DNA of 64,000 nucleotides from Elusimicrobia bacterium GWF2_62_30. GTDB taxonomy: Bacteria > Elusimicrobiota > Elusimicrobia > Elusimicrobiales > UBA9959. Location: positions 1 to 64,000 of the forward strand of contig MGUK01000039.1 of NCBI GenBank assembly GCA_001799995.1, given 5' to 3'. Numbering within the stretch: the first letter of the stretch is position 1; each line of letters begins with the position of its first letter. The position numbers and the translations under genes were made by a program. The notes beneath the pieces were generated by a model. The model was not told the origin of the DNA, ran no database searches, and was given only the letters and a program-made list of their open reading frames with translations. Positions 15,820-24,068 of the stretch are shown here, in pieces.

Positions 15820-17405
15820 CACCCGCAAAAAGCAAGCTCGGGCTTTCAAAGCCCAAGACGGCGAAGGCGCGCGCGCTGGCGGCCGAGATCGTGGCCCCCG
15901 TGCAGGAATTCATCGACAAGCACACTACCATAACGATAGAGCGGGCCACGCTGCGGCTGCTCGGGGCGGACGGCGCCAATTCCGACGGGATCCCGGTCCC
16001 CAACCTGATCGCGCAGCAGTGCGGCGGCAGGCTCTCCGGCGGCGCCGCCGTGTACTATATCAACGCGCTCACAAAACTTTCCAAGACCCCGGCCGAACTC
16101 AACGCGGAGATCGCGAAAGGCCTCGACATCTCCAAGATCGAGCTCACGGACCTCAAGCACATACAGAAAAAGGCGGGGGAGCTCGTTAAAGGGCTGGACG
16201 CGCGCATTACCGCCAACGTCTCCCACCGGAACGCCAAGCTTTCCCAGTACAAGGCCAACGTAAGATCCCCGCTGATCTACGTCATCGTGGCCACCGGCAA
16301 CATCTACGAGGACGTAAAACAGGCCCAGTCCGCGGCCCTGGGAGGCGCGGACATCATCGCCGTGATCCGCACCACCGCCCAGAGCCTGTTGGATTACGTG
16401 CCCTACGGCGCCACCACAGAGGGCTTCGGCGGCACCTACGCCACCCAGGAGAATTTCCGGATCATGCGCGCCGCGCTGGACGAAGTGGTGGACAAGGAAA
16501 AGCGCTACATCCGCCTGGTCAACTACTGCTCCGGCCTCTGCATGCCGGAGATCGCGGCCATGGGCGCCATGGAACGCCTGGACATGATGCTCAACGACTC
16601 CATGTACGGGATACTTTTCCGCGACATCAACATGTACCGCACGTTCACGGACCAGTACTTCTCCCGCATGATCAACACCGCGGCCGACATCATCATCAAC
16701 ACCGGCGAGGACAATTACCTCACAACTTCGGACGCCGTCGAGAAAGCCCATACCGTGCTGGCCAGCCAGTTCCTGAACGAGAAGTTCGCCGCCAACGCCG
16801 GCATGCCCAACCGCCTGATGGGCCTGGGTCACGCCTTCGAGATCAACCCCGAAGTGAAGAACGGCTTCCTGTACGAATACGCGCAGGCGCTGATGGCCCG
16901 GGAGATCTTCCCCGAGCACCCGCTCAAGTACATGCCCCCTACAAAGTTCATGACCGGCGACATCTTCAAGGGCTACGCGATGAACACGCTGTTCAACTTC
17001 GTCAGCAAAGCCACCGACCAGGGCATCCACCTGCTGGGTATGCTCACGGAAGCCATCCACACCCCGTACCTGCAGGACAGGCACCTCGCCATCGAGAACG
17101 CGCTGTACGTGCACAACACGATGGAGGGCTTCATCGACGAGATCGAGTTCAAGAAGGACGGCATCATGGCGCGGCGGGCCCGGCAGGTGCTGGACGAGAC
17201 CATGGAAATGCTCTCCCAGGTAAAGAAACACGGCCTGTTCACGGCGATAGAGACCGGGATGTTCGCCGAGATAAAGCGGCCCCGCGACGGGGGAAAAGGC
17301 TTCGACGGGGTCTACGAAAAATCCCCCGACTACTGGAACCCGGTGGAAGACTACCTGAAGAACAAGCTGGGCGTAAAAGCCGCGCCGGCAGGTACGGCGC
17401 GCTAG
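15816..17405 (+). CDS. kamD: Lysine 5,6-aminomutase alpha subunit
   Basis: KamD is the large subunit (529 residues) that holds the TIM barrel of the adenosylcobalamin- and PLP-dependent aminomutase. The enzyme moves the terminal amino group of beta-lysine to C5, giving 3,5-diaminohexanoate. Typical stretches include 'DGIPVPNLI', 'PYGATTEGFGGTYAT', 'DNYLTTSDAVEKAHTV' and 'EAIHTPYLQDR'. Length matches the clostridial enzyme. It overlaps kamC by 4 bp and is followed by kamE after 15 bp. Confidence 0.96.
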   Translation: MTPAKSKLGLSKPKTAKARALAAEIVAPVQEFIDKHTTITIERATLRLLGADGANSDGIPVPNLIAQQCGGRLSGGAAVYYINALTKLSKTPAELNAEIAKGLDISKIELTDLKHIQKKAGELVKGLDARITANVSHRNAKLSQYKANVRSPLIYVIVATGNIYEDVKQAQSAALGGADIIAVIRTTAQSLLDYVPYGATTEGFGGTYATQENFRIMRAALDEVVDKEKRYIRLVNYCSGLCMPEIAAMGAMERLDMMLNDSMYGILFRDINMYRTFTDQYFSRMINTAADIIINTGEDNYLTTSDAVEKAHTVLASQFLNEKFAANAGMPNRLMGLGHAFEINPEVKNGFLYEYAQALMAREIFPEHPLKYMPPTKFMTGDIFKGYAMNTLFNFVSKATDQGIHLLGMLTEAIHTPYLQDRHLAIENALYVHNTMEGFIDEIEFKKDGIMARRARQVLDETMEMLSQVKKHGLFTAIETGMFAEIKRPRDGGKGFDGVYEKSPDYWNPVEDYLKNKLGVKAAPAGTAR

Positions 17406-17420
17406 TCCGGGAGACCCACT

Positions 17421-18158
17421 ATGATAATAAAACCTTACGGCGACACATCCAACGACGGGGCGGTACAGCTTTCCTTCACGCTGCCCGTCAAGAACTGCGG
17501 CAGGGCTAAAGAAGCCGCCAAGCTCTACGTGCAGAAGCTGGGCTTCCGCAAAGTGGACGTGGTGCACGCCGCGCCCCTTTCCGACGAGTTCACCTTCTTC
17601 GTGGCCTACGGCAAGACCGAGGTGGGCATAGACTACGACAAGGTGGAATACGCCGAGGCCGTGGACAAGTACATGTCCATGGACGAGGTGAACGACTTCA
17701 TAAAGACGCATTTCAAGCGCAAGATCGTCATCGTCGGCGCCTGCACCGGCACCGACGCCCATACCGTGGGCATCGACGCCATCATGAACATGAAGGGCTA
17801 CAACCACCACTTCGGCCTGGAGCGCTACCCCATGATAGAGGCCCTGAACATGGGGTCCCAGGTGCCTAACGAGAAGATCCTGGCCAAAGCCAAAGAGCTC
17901 AAGGCCGACGCCGTGCTGGTGTCGCAGATAGTGACCCAGAAGGACGTGCACATCAAGAACCTCACAGAGCTGATAGAGCTGGCCGAGGCCGAGAAGGTGC
18001 GCGGCAAGATGCTGCTGGTGATGGGCGGCCCGCGCGTCAACAACAAGCTGGCCAAGGAGCTGGGCTACGACGCCGGCTTCGGCACCGGCACCTACGCCGA
18101 GCACGTGGCAACCTTCGTAGTAAAGAAACTGTACGACAGGATGACGACCGCGAAATAG
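17421..18158 (+). CDS. kamE: Lysine 5,6-aminomutase beta subunit (B12 and PLP binding)
   Basis: The small subunit (245 residues) carries the base-off cobalamin motif 'DAHTVG', with His114 as the lower axial ligand. Lys125 lies exactly 11 residues later in 'NMKGYN', the same spacing as the His133/Lys144 pair of the Clostridium sticklandii enzyme, where the Lys binds PLP. Both cofactor residues are therefore present and the enzyme should be active. The gene ends the contiguous kam block; a 317-bp gap with two palindromic elements follows. Confidence 0.96.
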   Translation: MIIKPYGDTSNDGAVQLSFTLPVKNCGRAKEAAKLYVQKLGFRKVDVVHAAPLSDEFTFFVAYGKTEVGIDYDKVEYAEAVDKYMSMDEVNDFIKTHFKRKIVIVGACTGTDAHTVGIDAIMNMKGYNHHFGLERYPMIEALNMGSQVPNEKILAKAKELKADAVLVSQIVTQKDVHIKNLTELIELAEAEKVRGKMLLVMGGPRVNNKLAKELGYDAGFGTGTYAEHVATFVVKKLYDRMTTAK

Positions 18159-18170
18159 CTTCGGTATCCG

Positions 18171-18298
18171 GAGCCGGACACGTGGTCCGGAACGCAAACC
18201 GCGCTCGGCACACCGTGCCTCGCTCATCCTCCGGCCTCGGCGCTATGCAAGCCTCGGCCTACGGAAGGGTTTGCTAACCCGGACCACATGCCCGGCTC
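18171..18298. repeat. Palindromic MITE-like element, copy A
   Basis: The element has about 20-bp imperfect terminal inverted repeats: 'gagccggacacgtggtccgg' at 18171-18190 pairs with 18279-18298. It codes for nothing. Its interior matches the reverse complement of copy B (shared 'gcacaccgtgc' and a 'gcgctaygcaagc' block, y = pyrimidine). Together A and B fill the 317-bp gap between kamE and the aminotransferase. Confidence 0.65.
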
Positions 18299-18313
18299 AG
18301 AAGCCTCAGGGTG

Positions 18314-18432
18314 ACCGGTGTGTTGGTTCGGAGGGCGTCACGGACCGAAGCCGCTTGCGTAGCGCGGCGAGGGAGTGGCGAGCGGCGCGCACGGTGTGCG
18401 CGACCGCGTGCCCGATGGGCCAACATACCGGT
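18314..18432. repeat. Palindromic MITE-like element, copy B (inverted relative to A)
   Basis: Terminal repeats 'accggtgtgttgg' (18314-18326) and 'ccaacataccggt' (18420-18432) pair with one mismatch over 13 bp. Read on the minus strand, the interior aligns along most of its length with copy A. The two elements are thus related copies in opposite orientation, 15 bp apart. A -10-like 'gatatagt' and an 'aaggag' ribosome site for the aminotransferase lie directly downstream. Confidence 0.65.
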
Positions 18433-18475
18433 CGCCCGCATGATATAGTGGTTAATAAGAATAAGGAGCGAACAA

Positions 18476-19720
18476 ATGGCTGAACATCTTAAACTGGACA
18501 ATTCGGACAGGCTTTATAAGGAAGCGCAGGAACTGATACCCGGCGGCATGATGGGCATACGCAGGCCCTACAACTTCGTCCCCGGCGAATACCCCATCTT
18601 CTTCGACTCCGCCAAGGGCGGCAAGGTCACCGACGCCGACGGCAACGAGTACATCGACATGCTCTGCGCCTACGGCCCCATCATCATCGGCCACCGCGAG
18701 CGCGAGATAGACGCCGCCGTCATCAAGCAGATCAAGGAAAAAGGCTTCTGCATGTCCATCGTGCAGGAGATCCAGAACACCCTGGCGAAAAAGGTCATCT
18801 CCCTGGTGCCCTCCGCCGAGAAAGTGGTTTTCGCCAAGACCGGCTCCGACGCCACCACGCTCGCCACCCGCATAGCGCGCAGCTTCACCGGCAAGACCAA
18901 GATCATCCGCTGCGGCTACCACGGCTGGCACGACTGGTGCGTGGAGAACAAGGGCGGCGTGCTCCCCAAAGCTTACGAGGACACCCTGGAATTCGAATAC
19001 AACGACCTGCAGGGCCTGGAAGACCTGTTCAAAAAGTATCCCTCCGAAGTGGCCGGCATCATAATCACCCCGCTGGGACATCCCAACGCGCACGAAGTGG
19101 AAATGCCCAAGGCGGGCTTCCTGGAAGGCGTCAGGAAGCTGGCCGAACAGTACGGCGCCGTGCTCGTCTTCGACGAGATCCGCACGGGCTTCCGCGTCAG
19201 CCTGGGCGGCGCGCAGAAGTTCTTCGGCGTCACGCCGCACATGTCCGTGTTCGGCAAGGCCATGGCCAACGGCTACGAGATAAGCATGGTGGCCGGCCGC
19301 AAAGACATAATGGACGTGCTGATAAGCAAAGCCTTCGTCAGCTCCACCTACTTCAACAACACCCTGGCCATGGTGGCCTCGCTCAAGACCATCGAGCTGT
19401 TGGAGCGCGACAACATGCTCGACGTTATCGCCAAGCGCGGCCAGGCCTTCTGCAACAAGGTCCGCAGGCATGTGAAGGCCAGCGGGCTGGCCGTCAAGTT
19501 CACCGGCGAACCGTGGATGCCCTACATCACCTTCGACAAGGACGAGACCGGCGCCTACAAGAAGAACCGCGTAAAGTTCTACACCGAGCTTATCCGCCGC
19601 AAGGTGTTCCTGCAGCCTTATCACCACGGCTATGTGGCCTACAGGCATTCTTCCCGGGACCTTGCCTACGCCGCCGACATGATAGCGGAGTCGCTCGCAG
19701 AAGTTAAGAAGGCGGCCTGA
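18476..19720 (+). CDS. kat: Class III aminotransferase, probable 3-aminobutyryl-CoA transaminase
   Basis: This is a 414-residue class III PLP aminotransferase of the glutamate-1-semialdehyde aminomutase-like branch. Visible motifs are 'TGSDATTLATRIAR', 'YHGWHDW', 'LVFDEIRTGFR' and the PLP Lys261 in 'VFGKAMANG'. In the usual lysine pathway 3-aminobutyryl-CoA is deaminated by the ammonia lyase Kal, which is absent here. Candidatus Cloacamonas uses a 3-aminobutyryl-CoA aminotransferase (EC 2.6.1.111) instead, so this gene, last in the cluster, most likely has that role and makes acetoacetyl-CoA plus glutamate. The function is inferred from context; a heme-pathway HemL role is less likely. Confidence 0.75.
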   Translation: MAEHLKLDNSDRLYKEAQELIPGGMMGIRRPYNFVPGEYPIFFDSAKGGKVTDADGNEYIDMLCAYGPIIIGHREREIDAAVIKQIKEKGFCMSIVQEIQNTLAKKVISLVPSAEKVVFAKTGSDATTLATRIARSFTGKTKIIRCGYHGWHDWCVENKGGVLPKAYEDTLEFEYNDLQGLEDLFKKYPSEVAGIIITPLGHPNAHEVEMPKAGFLEGVRKLAEQYGAVLVFDEIRTGFRVSLGGAQKFFGVTPHMSVFGKAMANGYEISMVAGRKDIMDVLISKAFVSSTYFNNTLAMVASLKTIELLERDNMLDVIAKRGQAFCNKVRRHVKASGLAVKFTGEPWMPYITFDKDETGAYKKNRVKFYTELIRRKVFLQPYHHGYVAYRHSSRDLAYAADMIAESLAEVKKAA

Positions 19721-19723
19721 GCG

Positions 19724-19755
19724 CCGCCGGTTACGGCGGTCGGGAACGCTTCCCG
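19724..19755 (+). terminator. Two consecutive GC-rich hairpins after the aminotransferase
   Basis: 'ccgccg-gtta-cggcgg' (19724-19739) is followed directly by 'cgggaa-cgc-ttcccg' (19741-19755). There is no T tract. They plausibly mark the 3' end of the lysine transcript or stabilise it; intrinsic termination is not certain. Confidence 0.4.
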
Positions 19756-19801
19756 GCTGCCGTCAGCCGGTATTTGGGACTAGCCGGGGGTTTGCGGGGA
19801 C

Positions 19802-20647
19802 ATGAAAAAAAAGCTGCTGCCTTGGGCCGCAAAGGCCTGGAAGATAACGCGTCTTTCCGCCCGTAGATTCATCGAGATCGACGGGGGGGAGAGGGCTTCG
19901 GCTTTCGCTTACAGCGCGTTCTTCTCGCTTTTTCCGATGCTGGTACTTATAGTGGCCCTGGCCTCCACTTTCGTGGACAGGAGCACCGCCGCCAGCATGG
20001 TCATAACCGACCTGAAGAAATACGTGCCCCTCAGCGGCGAAATGCAGAACTACATCTTCAACACCATCTCGCTGGTGATAAGCTCGCGCGGCGAAGCCAG
20101 CCTGATAGCCTTCCTGATGCTGTTCTGGGCCGCCACCCAGTTCTTTACCACGCTGGTACTTGCCGCCAACCGCGCCTGGGGCGTAACGGGGCAGAGGTGG
20201 TGGCATCTCCCCATGAAGAACATAAGCCTGCTCGGGATAATGATCCTGGCCGTGCTCACTGGTATCGTCGGGCCGGCCATGCTGAGGCTGGCGAGCCTGA
20301 AAACGCTCAAAGCCCTGGTCCTGCTCCCTTGGGCGGAAAAACTGTGGCTGTTCATCGTGCCCTGGATCCTGGTATTCATGAGCCTGCTTATCTTCTACAG
20401 GCTCGCACCGGTACGGAAGACAAAGCTTTCCGAGGTCTGGCTTCCGGCCCTGCTCGCGACCATCATGATGTACTGGGCACAGGTGTTCTTCGTCTACTAC
20501 CTGAAGCATTTCGCTGCCCTTAGCGCCGTCTACGGGGCTTTTGGCGGGATAATAGCGCTTATGCTCTGGATCTATATTTCAGGCGTGGTTTTCATCTTCT
20601 GCGCCTGTCTCTGCGCCGCGCAAGCCTCCCTGGCAGAACAGACCTGA
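19802..20647 (+). CDS. YihY/BrkB family inner membrane protein
   Basis: The 281-residue protein shows about six hydrophobic spans and the YihY pattern: 'RASAFAYSAFFSLFPMLVLIVAL' in the first span and a late 'YGAFGGIIALMLWIYISGVVF'. The family was once called ribonuclease BN by mistake; its transport or envelope role remains uncertain. The N-terminus is positively charged. It is 3 bp upstream of a glycosyltransferase gene, suggesting a shared envelope function. Confidence 0.85.
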   Translation: MKKKLLPWAAKAWKITRLSARRFIEIDGGERASAFAYSAFFSLFPMLVLIVALASTFVDRSTAASMVITDLKKYVPLSGEMQNYIFNTISLVISSRGEASLIAFLMLFWAATQFFTTLVLAANRAWGVTGQRWWHLPMKNISLLGIMILAVLTGIVGPAMLRLASLKTLKALVLLPWAEKLWLFIVPWILVFMSLLIFYRLAPVRKTKLSEVWLPALLATIMMYWAQVFFVYYLKHFAALSAVYGAFGGIIALMLWIYISGVVFIFCACLCAAQASLAEQT

Positions 20648-20650
20648 CCC

Positions 20651-21847
20651 ATGCGCCTCAAACCCCTGATCATCCACATCATCACAAGGCTGGAGCCCGG
20701 CGGCTCCAGCCGCAACACGGTGGACAGCTGTGCTTCGCAGTCTAAAGACTTCGACGTGATACTGCTCCACGGACCGCATCCCGGCACGGAGCAGCTTTTA
20801 AAACTGCTGCCTCCCGCCGTGAACTGCATCGAGATAAGATACCTTCAGCGCGAGCTCTCGCCGTTAAAGGACCTGAAAGCGCTGCTGGAACTTAGCAAAG
20901 AACTCCGCGAGCTGGCGCCCGATATCGTACACACGCACACTTCCAAGGCGGGAGCGCTGGGGCGCCTTGCCGCCAGGGCGGCCGGCCTGCTCTCAAAAAA
21001 GCCGGCCATCGTGGTGCACACCCCGCACGGCCACCTGCTATACGGGTATTACGGGCCGGTAAAGACGGCGGTCTTCCGCCTGGCCGAAAGGTTCCTTTCC
21101 AGGTTCACCGATCATTTCATCGCCCTCACCCCCGGCGAACTGAACGAATCCGTCGCCGCCGGCCTGGGCCGCCGCGAGCAGTGGGTGGTGGTGCACAGCG
21201 GCGTGGATTTCACGCCGCCTGCGGTGCCCGCGCGCAAACCGGACCTTGGCATAGAGAAGGACGAGCTGGCCGTCGGCACCGTGGCCCGGCTGGAGCCGGT
21301 AAAAGGCGTGGAATATTTCATCCGTGCGGCGGCGCTCCTTAAAGCCCGCGGCCTTGCGGCCAAGGCGCGCTTCGTCGTGATAGGCGACGGGGAACTGGAA
21401 ACACAGTTGCGGAACCTCTCGGACGACCTGGGGCTGGGCGACCGTGTCATCTTTACCGGCTTTCGCCGGGACGTAGCGGCCCTGCTGTCCGCGCTGGACG
21501 TTTACGTGCAGCCTTCCCTTAATGAGGGTATGGGCCGCGCCCCTTTGGAAGCCCAGGCCCGCGGCGTGCCGGTAGTTGTAAGCCGCGTATGCGGCCTGCC
21601 GGACGTGATCCGCGAGGGGGAAACCGGGTTCGCCGTAAATCCCGGCGACCCGGACGAACTGGCCGACAAGCTGGGGCTGCTCCTGCTCTCGCCGGAACTG
21701 CGCGCCCGCATGGGCAAAGCGGCGGCGGAATGGGCGTCCGCCAAGGACGAGACGGGCTTCCCGCACTTCGGCGTGGAAAGCATGAACGCCCGCCTGGAAA
21801 GTTTCTACCGGAAAACGCTGCGCGACGCGGGAAAAGCCGGGGTATAA
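20651..21847 (+). CDS. Glycosyltransferase family 4 protein
   Basis: The 398-residue GT-B protein has an N-terminal acceptor domain ('HIITRLEPGGSSRNT', 'HTHTSKAGALGRLAA'). The C-terminal nucleotide-sugar domain carries 'GTVARLEPVKGVEYF' and the E-x7-E type segment 'SLNEGMGRAPLEAQARG'. It resembles polysaccharide glycosyltransferases and is a clear paralogue of the protein at 57674 (shared 'HIITRL' and 'HTHxSKAG...GRLAA'). The sugar and acceptor are unknown. It probably acts in surface glycan synthesis. Confidence 0.88.
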   Translation: MRLKPLIIHIITRLEPGGSSRNTVDSCASQSKDFDVILLHGPHPGTEQLLKLLPPAVNCIEIRYLQRELSPLKDLKALLELSKELRELAPDIVHTHTSKAGALGRLAARAAGLLSKKPAIVVHTPHGHLLYGYYGPVKTAVFRLAERFLSRFTDHFIALTPGELNESVAAGLGRREQWVVVHSGVDFTPPAVPARKPDLGIEKDELAVGTVARLEPVKGVEYFIRAAALLKARGLAAKARFVVIGDGELETQLRNLSDDLGLGDRVIFTGFRRDVAALLSALDVYVQPSLNEGMGRAPLEAQARGVPVVVSRVCGLPDVIREGETGFAVNPGDPDELADKLGLLLLSPELRARMGKAAAEWASAKDETGFPHFGVESMNARLESFYRKTLRDAGKAGV

Positions 21848-22004
21848 ATCCCCGTTATTTTTTGTTATACTTTTTATGTAGCTTTAGGCTCTGTTCACCG
21901 TTCACGCAGCGCGCGACTTTCCGGCAGCCCGACACGAAGCCCTTCTTCCAAGCCGAGCGATACCCGCCGAGCCAGCCCGCCGCAATATTAACCCCGGAGG
22001 TTCT
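21848..22004 (+). promoter_or_regulatory. 157-bp leader of the 2-oxoacid oxidoreductase operon
   Basis: An AT-rich stretch at 21853-21880 contains a -10-like 'ttatac' (21865-21870), with no convincing -35. This would leave a 5' UTR of about 128 nt ending in 'ccccggaggttct' before the ferredoxin gene. No known riboswitch was recognised in it. Confidence 0.4.
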
Positions 22005-22208
22005 ATGCCAAAGATGGAAGTCGACGTAGACAAATGCAAAGGCTGTTACCTTTGCATCCAGGTCTGTCCCAAAAAATGCATTGAAAGATCCGATAAATTC
22101 TCCAAGACCGGCTATTACCCGGCCATGGATTCCAAAGAAGGCTGCTGCATAGCCTGCCAGAGCTGCGCCCGCATCTGCCCCGACCTGGCGATCCGGGTCT
22201 ATAAATAA
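22005..22208 (+). CDS. 2-oxoacid:ferredoxin oxidoreductase, ferredoxin (delta) subunit
   Basis: The 67-residue protein binds two 4Fe-4S clusters, seen as 'CKGCYLCIQVCP' and 'CIACQSCARICP'. It heads an operon with the alpha, beta and gamma subunits, 12 bp before alpha, and would pass electrons from the TPP centre to soluble ferredoxin. The order delta-alpha-beta-gamma is that of VorDBAC/KorDABC complexes. Confidence 0.9.
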   Translation: MPKMEVDVDKCKGCYLCIQVCPKKCIERSDKFSKTGYYPAMDSKEGCCIACQSCARICPDLAIRVYK

Positions 22209-22220
22209 GGAGAAGACACC

Positions 22221-23309
22221 ATGGCTGAAAAAAAATTAATGAAAGGCAACGAAGCCCTGGCAGAAGGCGCGATCCGCGCCGGCTGCCGCTTCTTCGCCGG
22301 TTACCCCATCACTCCCCAGAACGAAGTCCCGGAATATATGTCCTGGCGTCTGCCGCAGGTGAACGGCGCGTTCGTGCAGGCCGAGAGCGAAGTCTCGGCC
22401 ATCAACATGGTCTACGGCGCCGCCGCCACCGGCGTACGCTGCATGACCTCCTCCTCCAGCCCGGGCATCAGCCTCAAGCAGGAAGGCATCTCTTACTGCG
22501 CCGGCGCCGACCTGCCCGTCTTCATAGGCAACGTAATGCGCGGCGGCCCGGGCCTGGGCAACATAGCCGGCGCCCAGGGAGACTACTGGCAGGCCACGCG
22601 CGGCGGCGGCCACGGCGACTACCGCACCTTCGTAATGGCGCCCAACTCCGTCACCGAGATGGCGAACTTCCCGCACAAATGTTTTGAAGTGTCCTTCAAG
22701 TACCGCATCCCGTCCATGGTACTGGCCGACGGCATCATCGGCCAGATGATGGAACCCGTGGAATTCAAGCACCCCGAAGTGGACGTTAAAACCCTCGTGG
22801 AGCCCGACTGGGCCATCGGCGTCAACGGCGGCAGGGCCAAGCGCATAGTGAAGTCCTATGACCTGCGTGAAGGCTACCTGGAAGTAATGGTGAACGAGCG
22901 CGTGAAGCGATACAAGCAGATAGAAGCCAGTGAGACCCTGTACGAGGAAAAGATGATGGACGACGCCGAAATAGCCATAGTGGCTTACGGCACCTCTGCC
23001 CGCGTCTCCGTGGCCGCCATGAAGCTGGCCCGCGAAAAAGGCCTGAAGGTCGGCCTGTTCCGCCCGATAACCCTGTGGCCCTTCCCCAAAGCCCGCCTGG
23101 TGGAGCTCTCCAAGCGCGTGAAGAAGTTCCTGGTAGTGGAGATGAGCCTCGGCCAGATGGTGGAGGACGTACAGCTGGCCCTCAACGGCCGCGCGGAAGT
23201 GCACCTGCACGCCAAGCCCGGCGCCTCCGTAATGACCGCCGACGAAGTTTACCGCACGATGGACAACATCGTAAAAAAGGGGGCCAAAGAATATGCAGCT
23301 GCTAAATAA
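22221..23309 (+). CDS. 2-oxoacid:ferredoxin oxidoreductase, alpha subunit (Vor/Kor type)
   Basis: The 362-residue product has the N-terminal 'GNEALAEGAIRAGCRFFAGYPITPQNE' typical of 3-methyl-2-oxobutanoate/2-oxoglutarate oxidoreductase alpha subunits (VorB/KorA). It contains the pyrimidine-binding domain and the transketolase C-terminal domain, and lacks the fused gamma domain found in some KorA proteins. The complex decarboxylates a 2-oxoacid to acyl-CoA while reducing ferredoxin. Branched-chain 2-oxoacids or 2-oxoglutarate are both possible; the sequence does not settle which. The last 17 bp overlap the beta gene. Confidence 0.9.
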   Translation: MAEKKLMKGNEALAEGAIRAGCRFFAGYPITPQNEVPEYMSWRLPQVNGAFVQAESEVSAINMVYGAAATGVRCMTSSSSPGISLKQEGISYCAGADLPVFIGNVMRGGPGLGNIAGAQGDYWQATRGGGHGDYRTFVMAPNSVTEMANFPHKCFEVSFKYRIPSMVLADGIIGQMMEPVEFKHPEVDVKTLVEPDWAIGVNGGRAKRIVKSYDLREGYLEVMVNERVKRYKQIEASETLYEEKMMDDAEIAIVAYGTSARVSVAAMKLAREKGLKVGLFRPITLWPFPKARLVELSKRVKKFLVVEMSLGQMVEDVQLALNGRAEVHLHAKPGASVMTADEVYRTMDNIVKKGAKEYAAAK

Positions 23310-24054
23310 GAAACCAGAATCGCTTCTCGACGTGAAGATGCATTACTGCCCCGGCTGCGGGCACGGCATCATCCACCGCCTGGTGGCCGAGGTCATGGAC
23401 GAGCTGGGCATCCGGAGCCGCACCATCGGCGTGGCGCCCGTAGGCTGCGCGGTCTTCGCGGACACCTACTTCAACTGCGACATGATCCAGGGCCCGCACG
23501 GCCGCGGCCCCGCCGAAGCCACCGGCATCAAGCGCGCCAAGCCCGACAGCATAGTGTTCTCCTACCAGGGCGACGGCGACCTGGCCTCCATCGGCATGGC
23601 AGAGATAGTGCACGCCGCCATCCGCTCCGAGAACATAACGGTGATCTTCGTGAACAACGCCATCTACGGCATGACCGGCGGCCAGATGGCTCCGACCACG
23701 CTGATAGGCCAGAAGGCCACCACCTGCGTGGACGGCCGCACCGCCAAGCAGGCCGGCTATCCCATTAAGATGAGCGAGATGCTCGCCACCATCGACGGCG
23801 CCACCTACCTGGAGCGCACCACGGTGCATACCGCCCCGGGCGTGCTCAAGACCAAAAGCGCCATAAGGAAGGCCTTCCAGAACCAGATAGACGGGAAAGG
23901 CTTCTCGCTGGTGGAAATACTGAGCATGTGCCCCACCAACTGGGGCACCCGCCTGGACAACCCTTCGGAAGCCACCAAGTTCGTGGCTGAAGGCATGCTG
24001 CCCGTCTTCCCGCTCGGCGTCTACAAGGACGCCTGCGCGGCCGACAAGAAATAA
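23293..24054 (+). CDS. 2-oxoacid:ferredoxin oxidoreductase, beta (TPP-binding) subunit
   Basis: The 253-residue product has 'YCPGCGHG' near the N-terminus and the TPP/Mg motif 'GDGDLASIG...VNNAIYGMTGGQ'. Its start lies 17 bp inside the alpha gene, so translation is coupled. The size and the 'MTGGQMAPTT' stretch are typical of Vor/Kor beta subunits, not pyruvate oxidoreductases. The ferredoxin it reduces could feed the [FeFe] hydrogenase implied by HydEF. Confidence 0.92.
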   Translation: MQLLNKKPESLLDVKMHYCPGCGHGIIHRLVAEVMDELGIRSRTIGVAPVGCAVFADTYFNCDMIQGPHGRGPAEATGIKRAKPDSIVFSYQGDGDLASIGMAEIVHAAIRSENITVIFVNNAIYGMTGGQMAPTTLIGQKATTCVDGRTAKQAGYPIKMSEMLATIDGATYLERTTVHTAPGVLKTKSAIRKAFQNQIDGKGFSLVEILSMCPTNWGTRLDNPSEATKFVAEGMLPVFPLGVYKDACAADKK

Positions 24055-24068
24055 CGGAGGACTTTAAA

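Noticed and set aside
15846-18227. A 793-codon ORF on the minus strand
   Set aside because: It is the antisense shadow of kamD and kamE, which are certain genes; its composition is that of a reverse-frame artefact.
18159-18475. CRISPR array or tandem repeat
   Set aside because: There are only two related units, they are inverted with respect to each other, and there is no regular repeat-spacer pattern.
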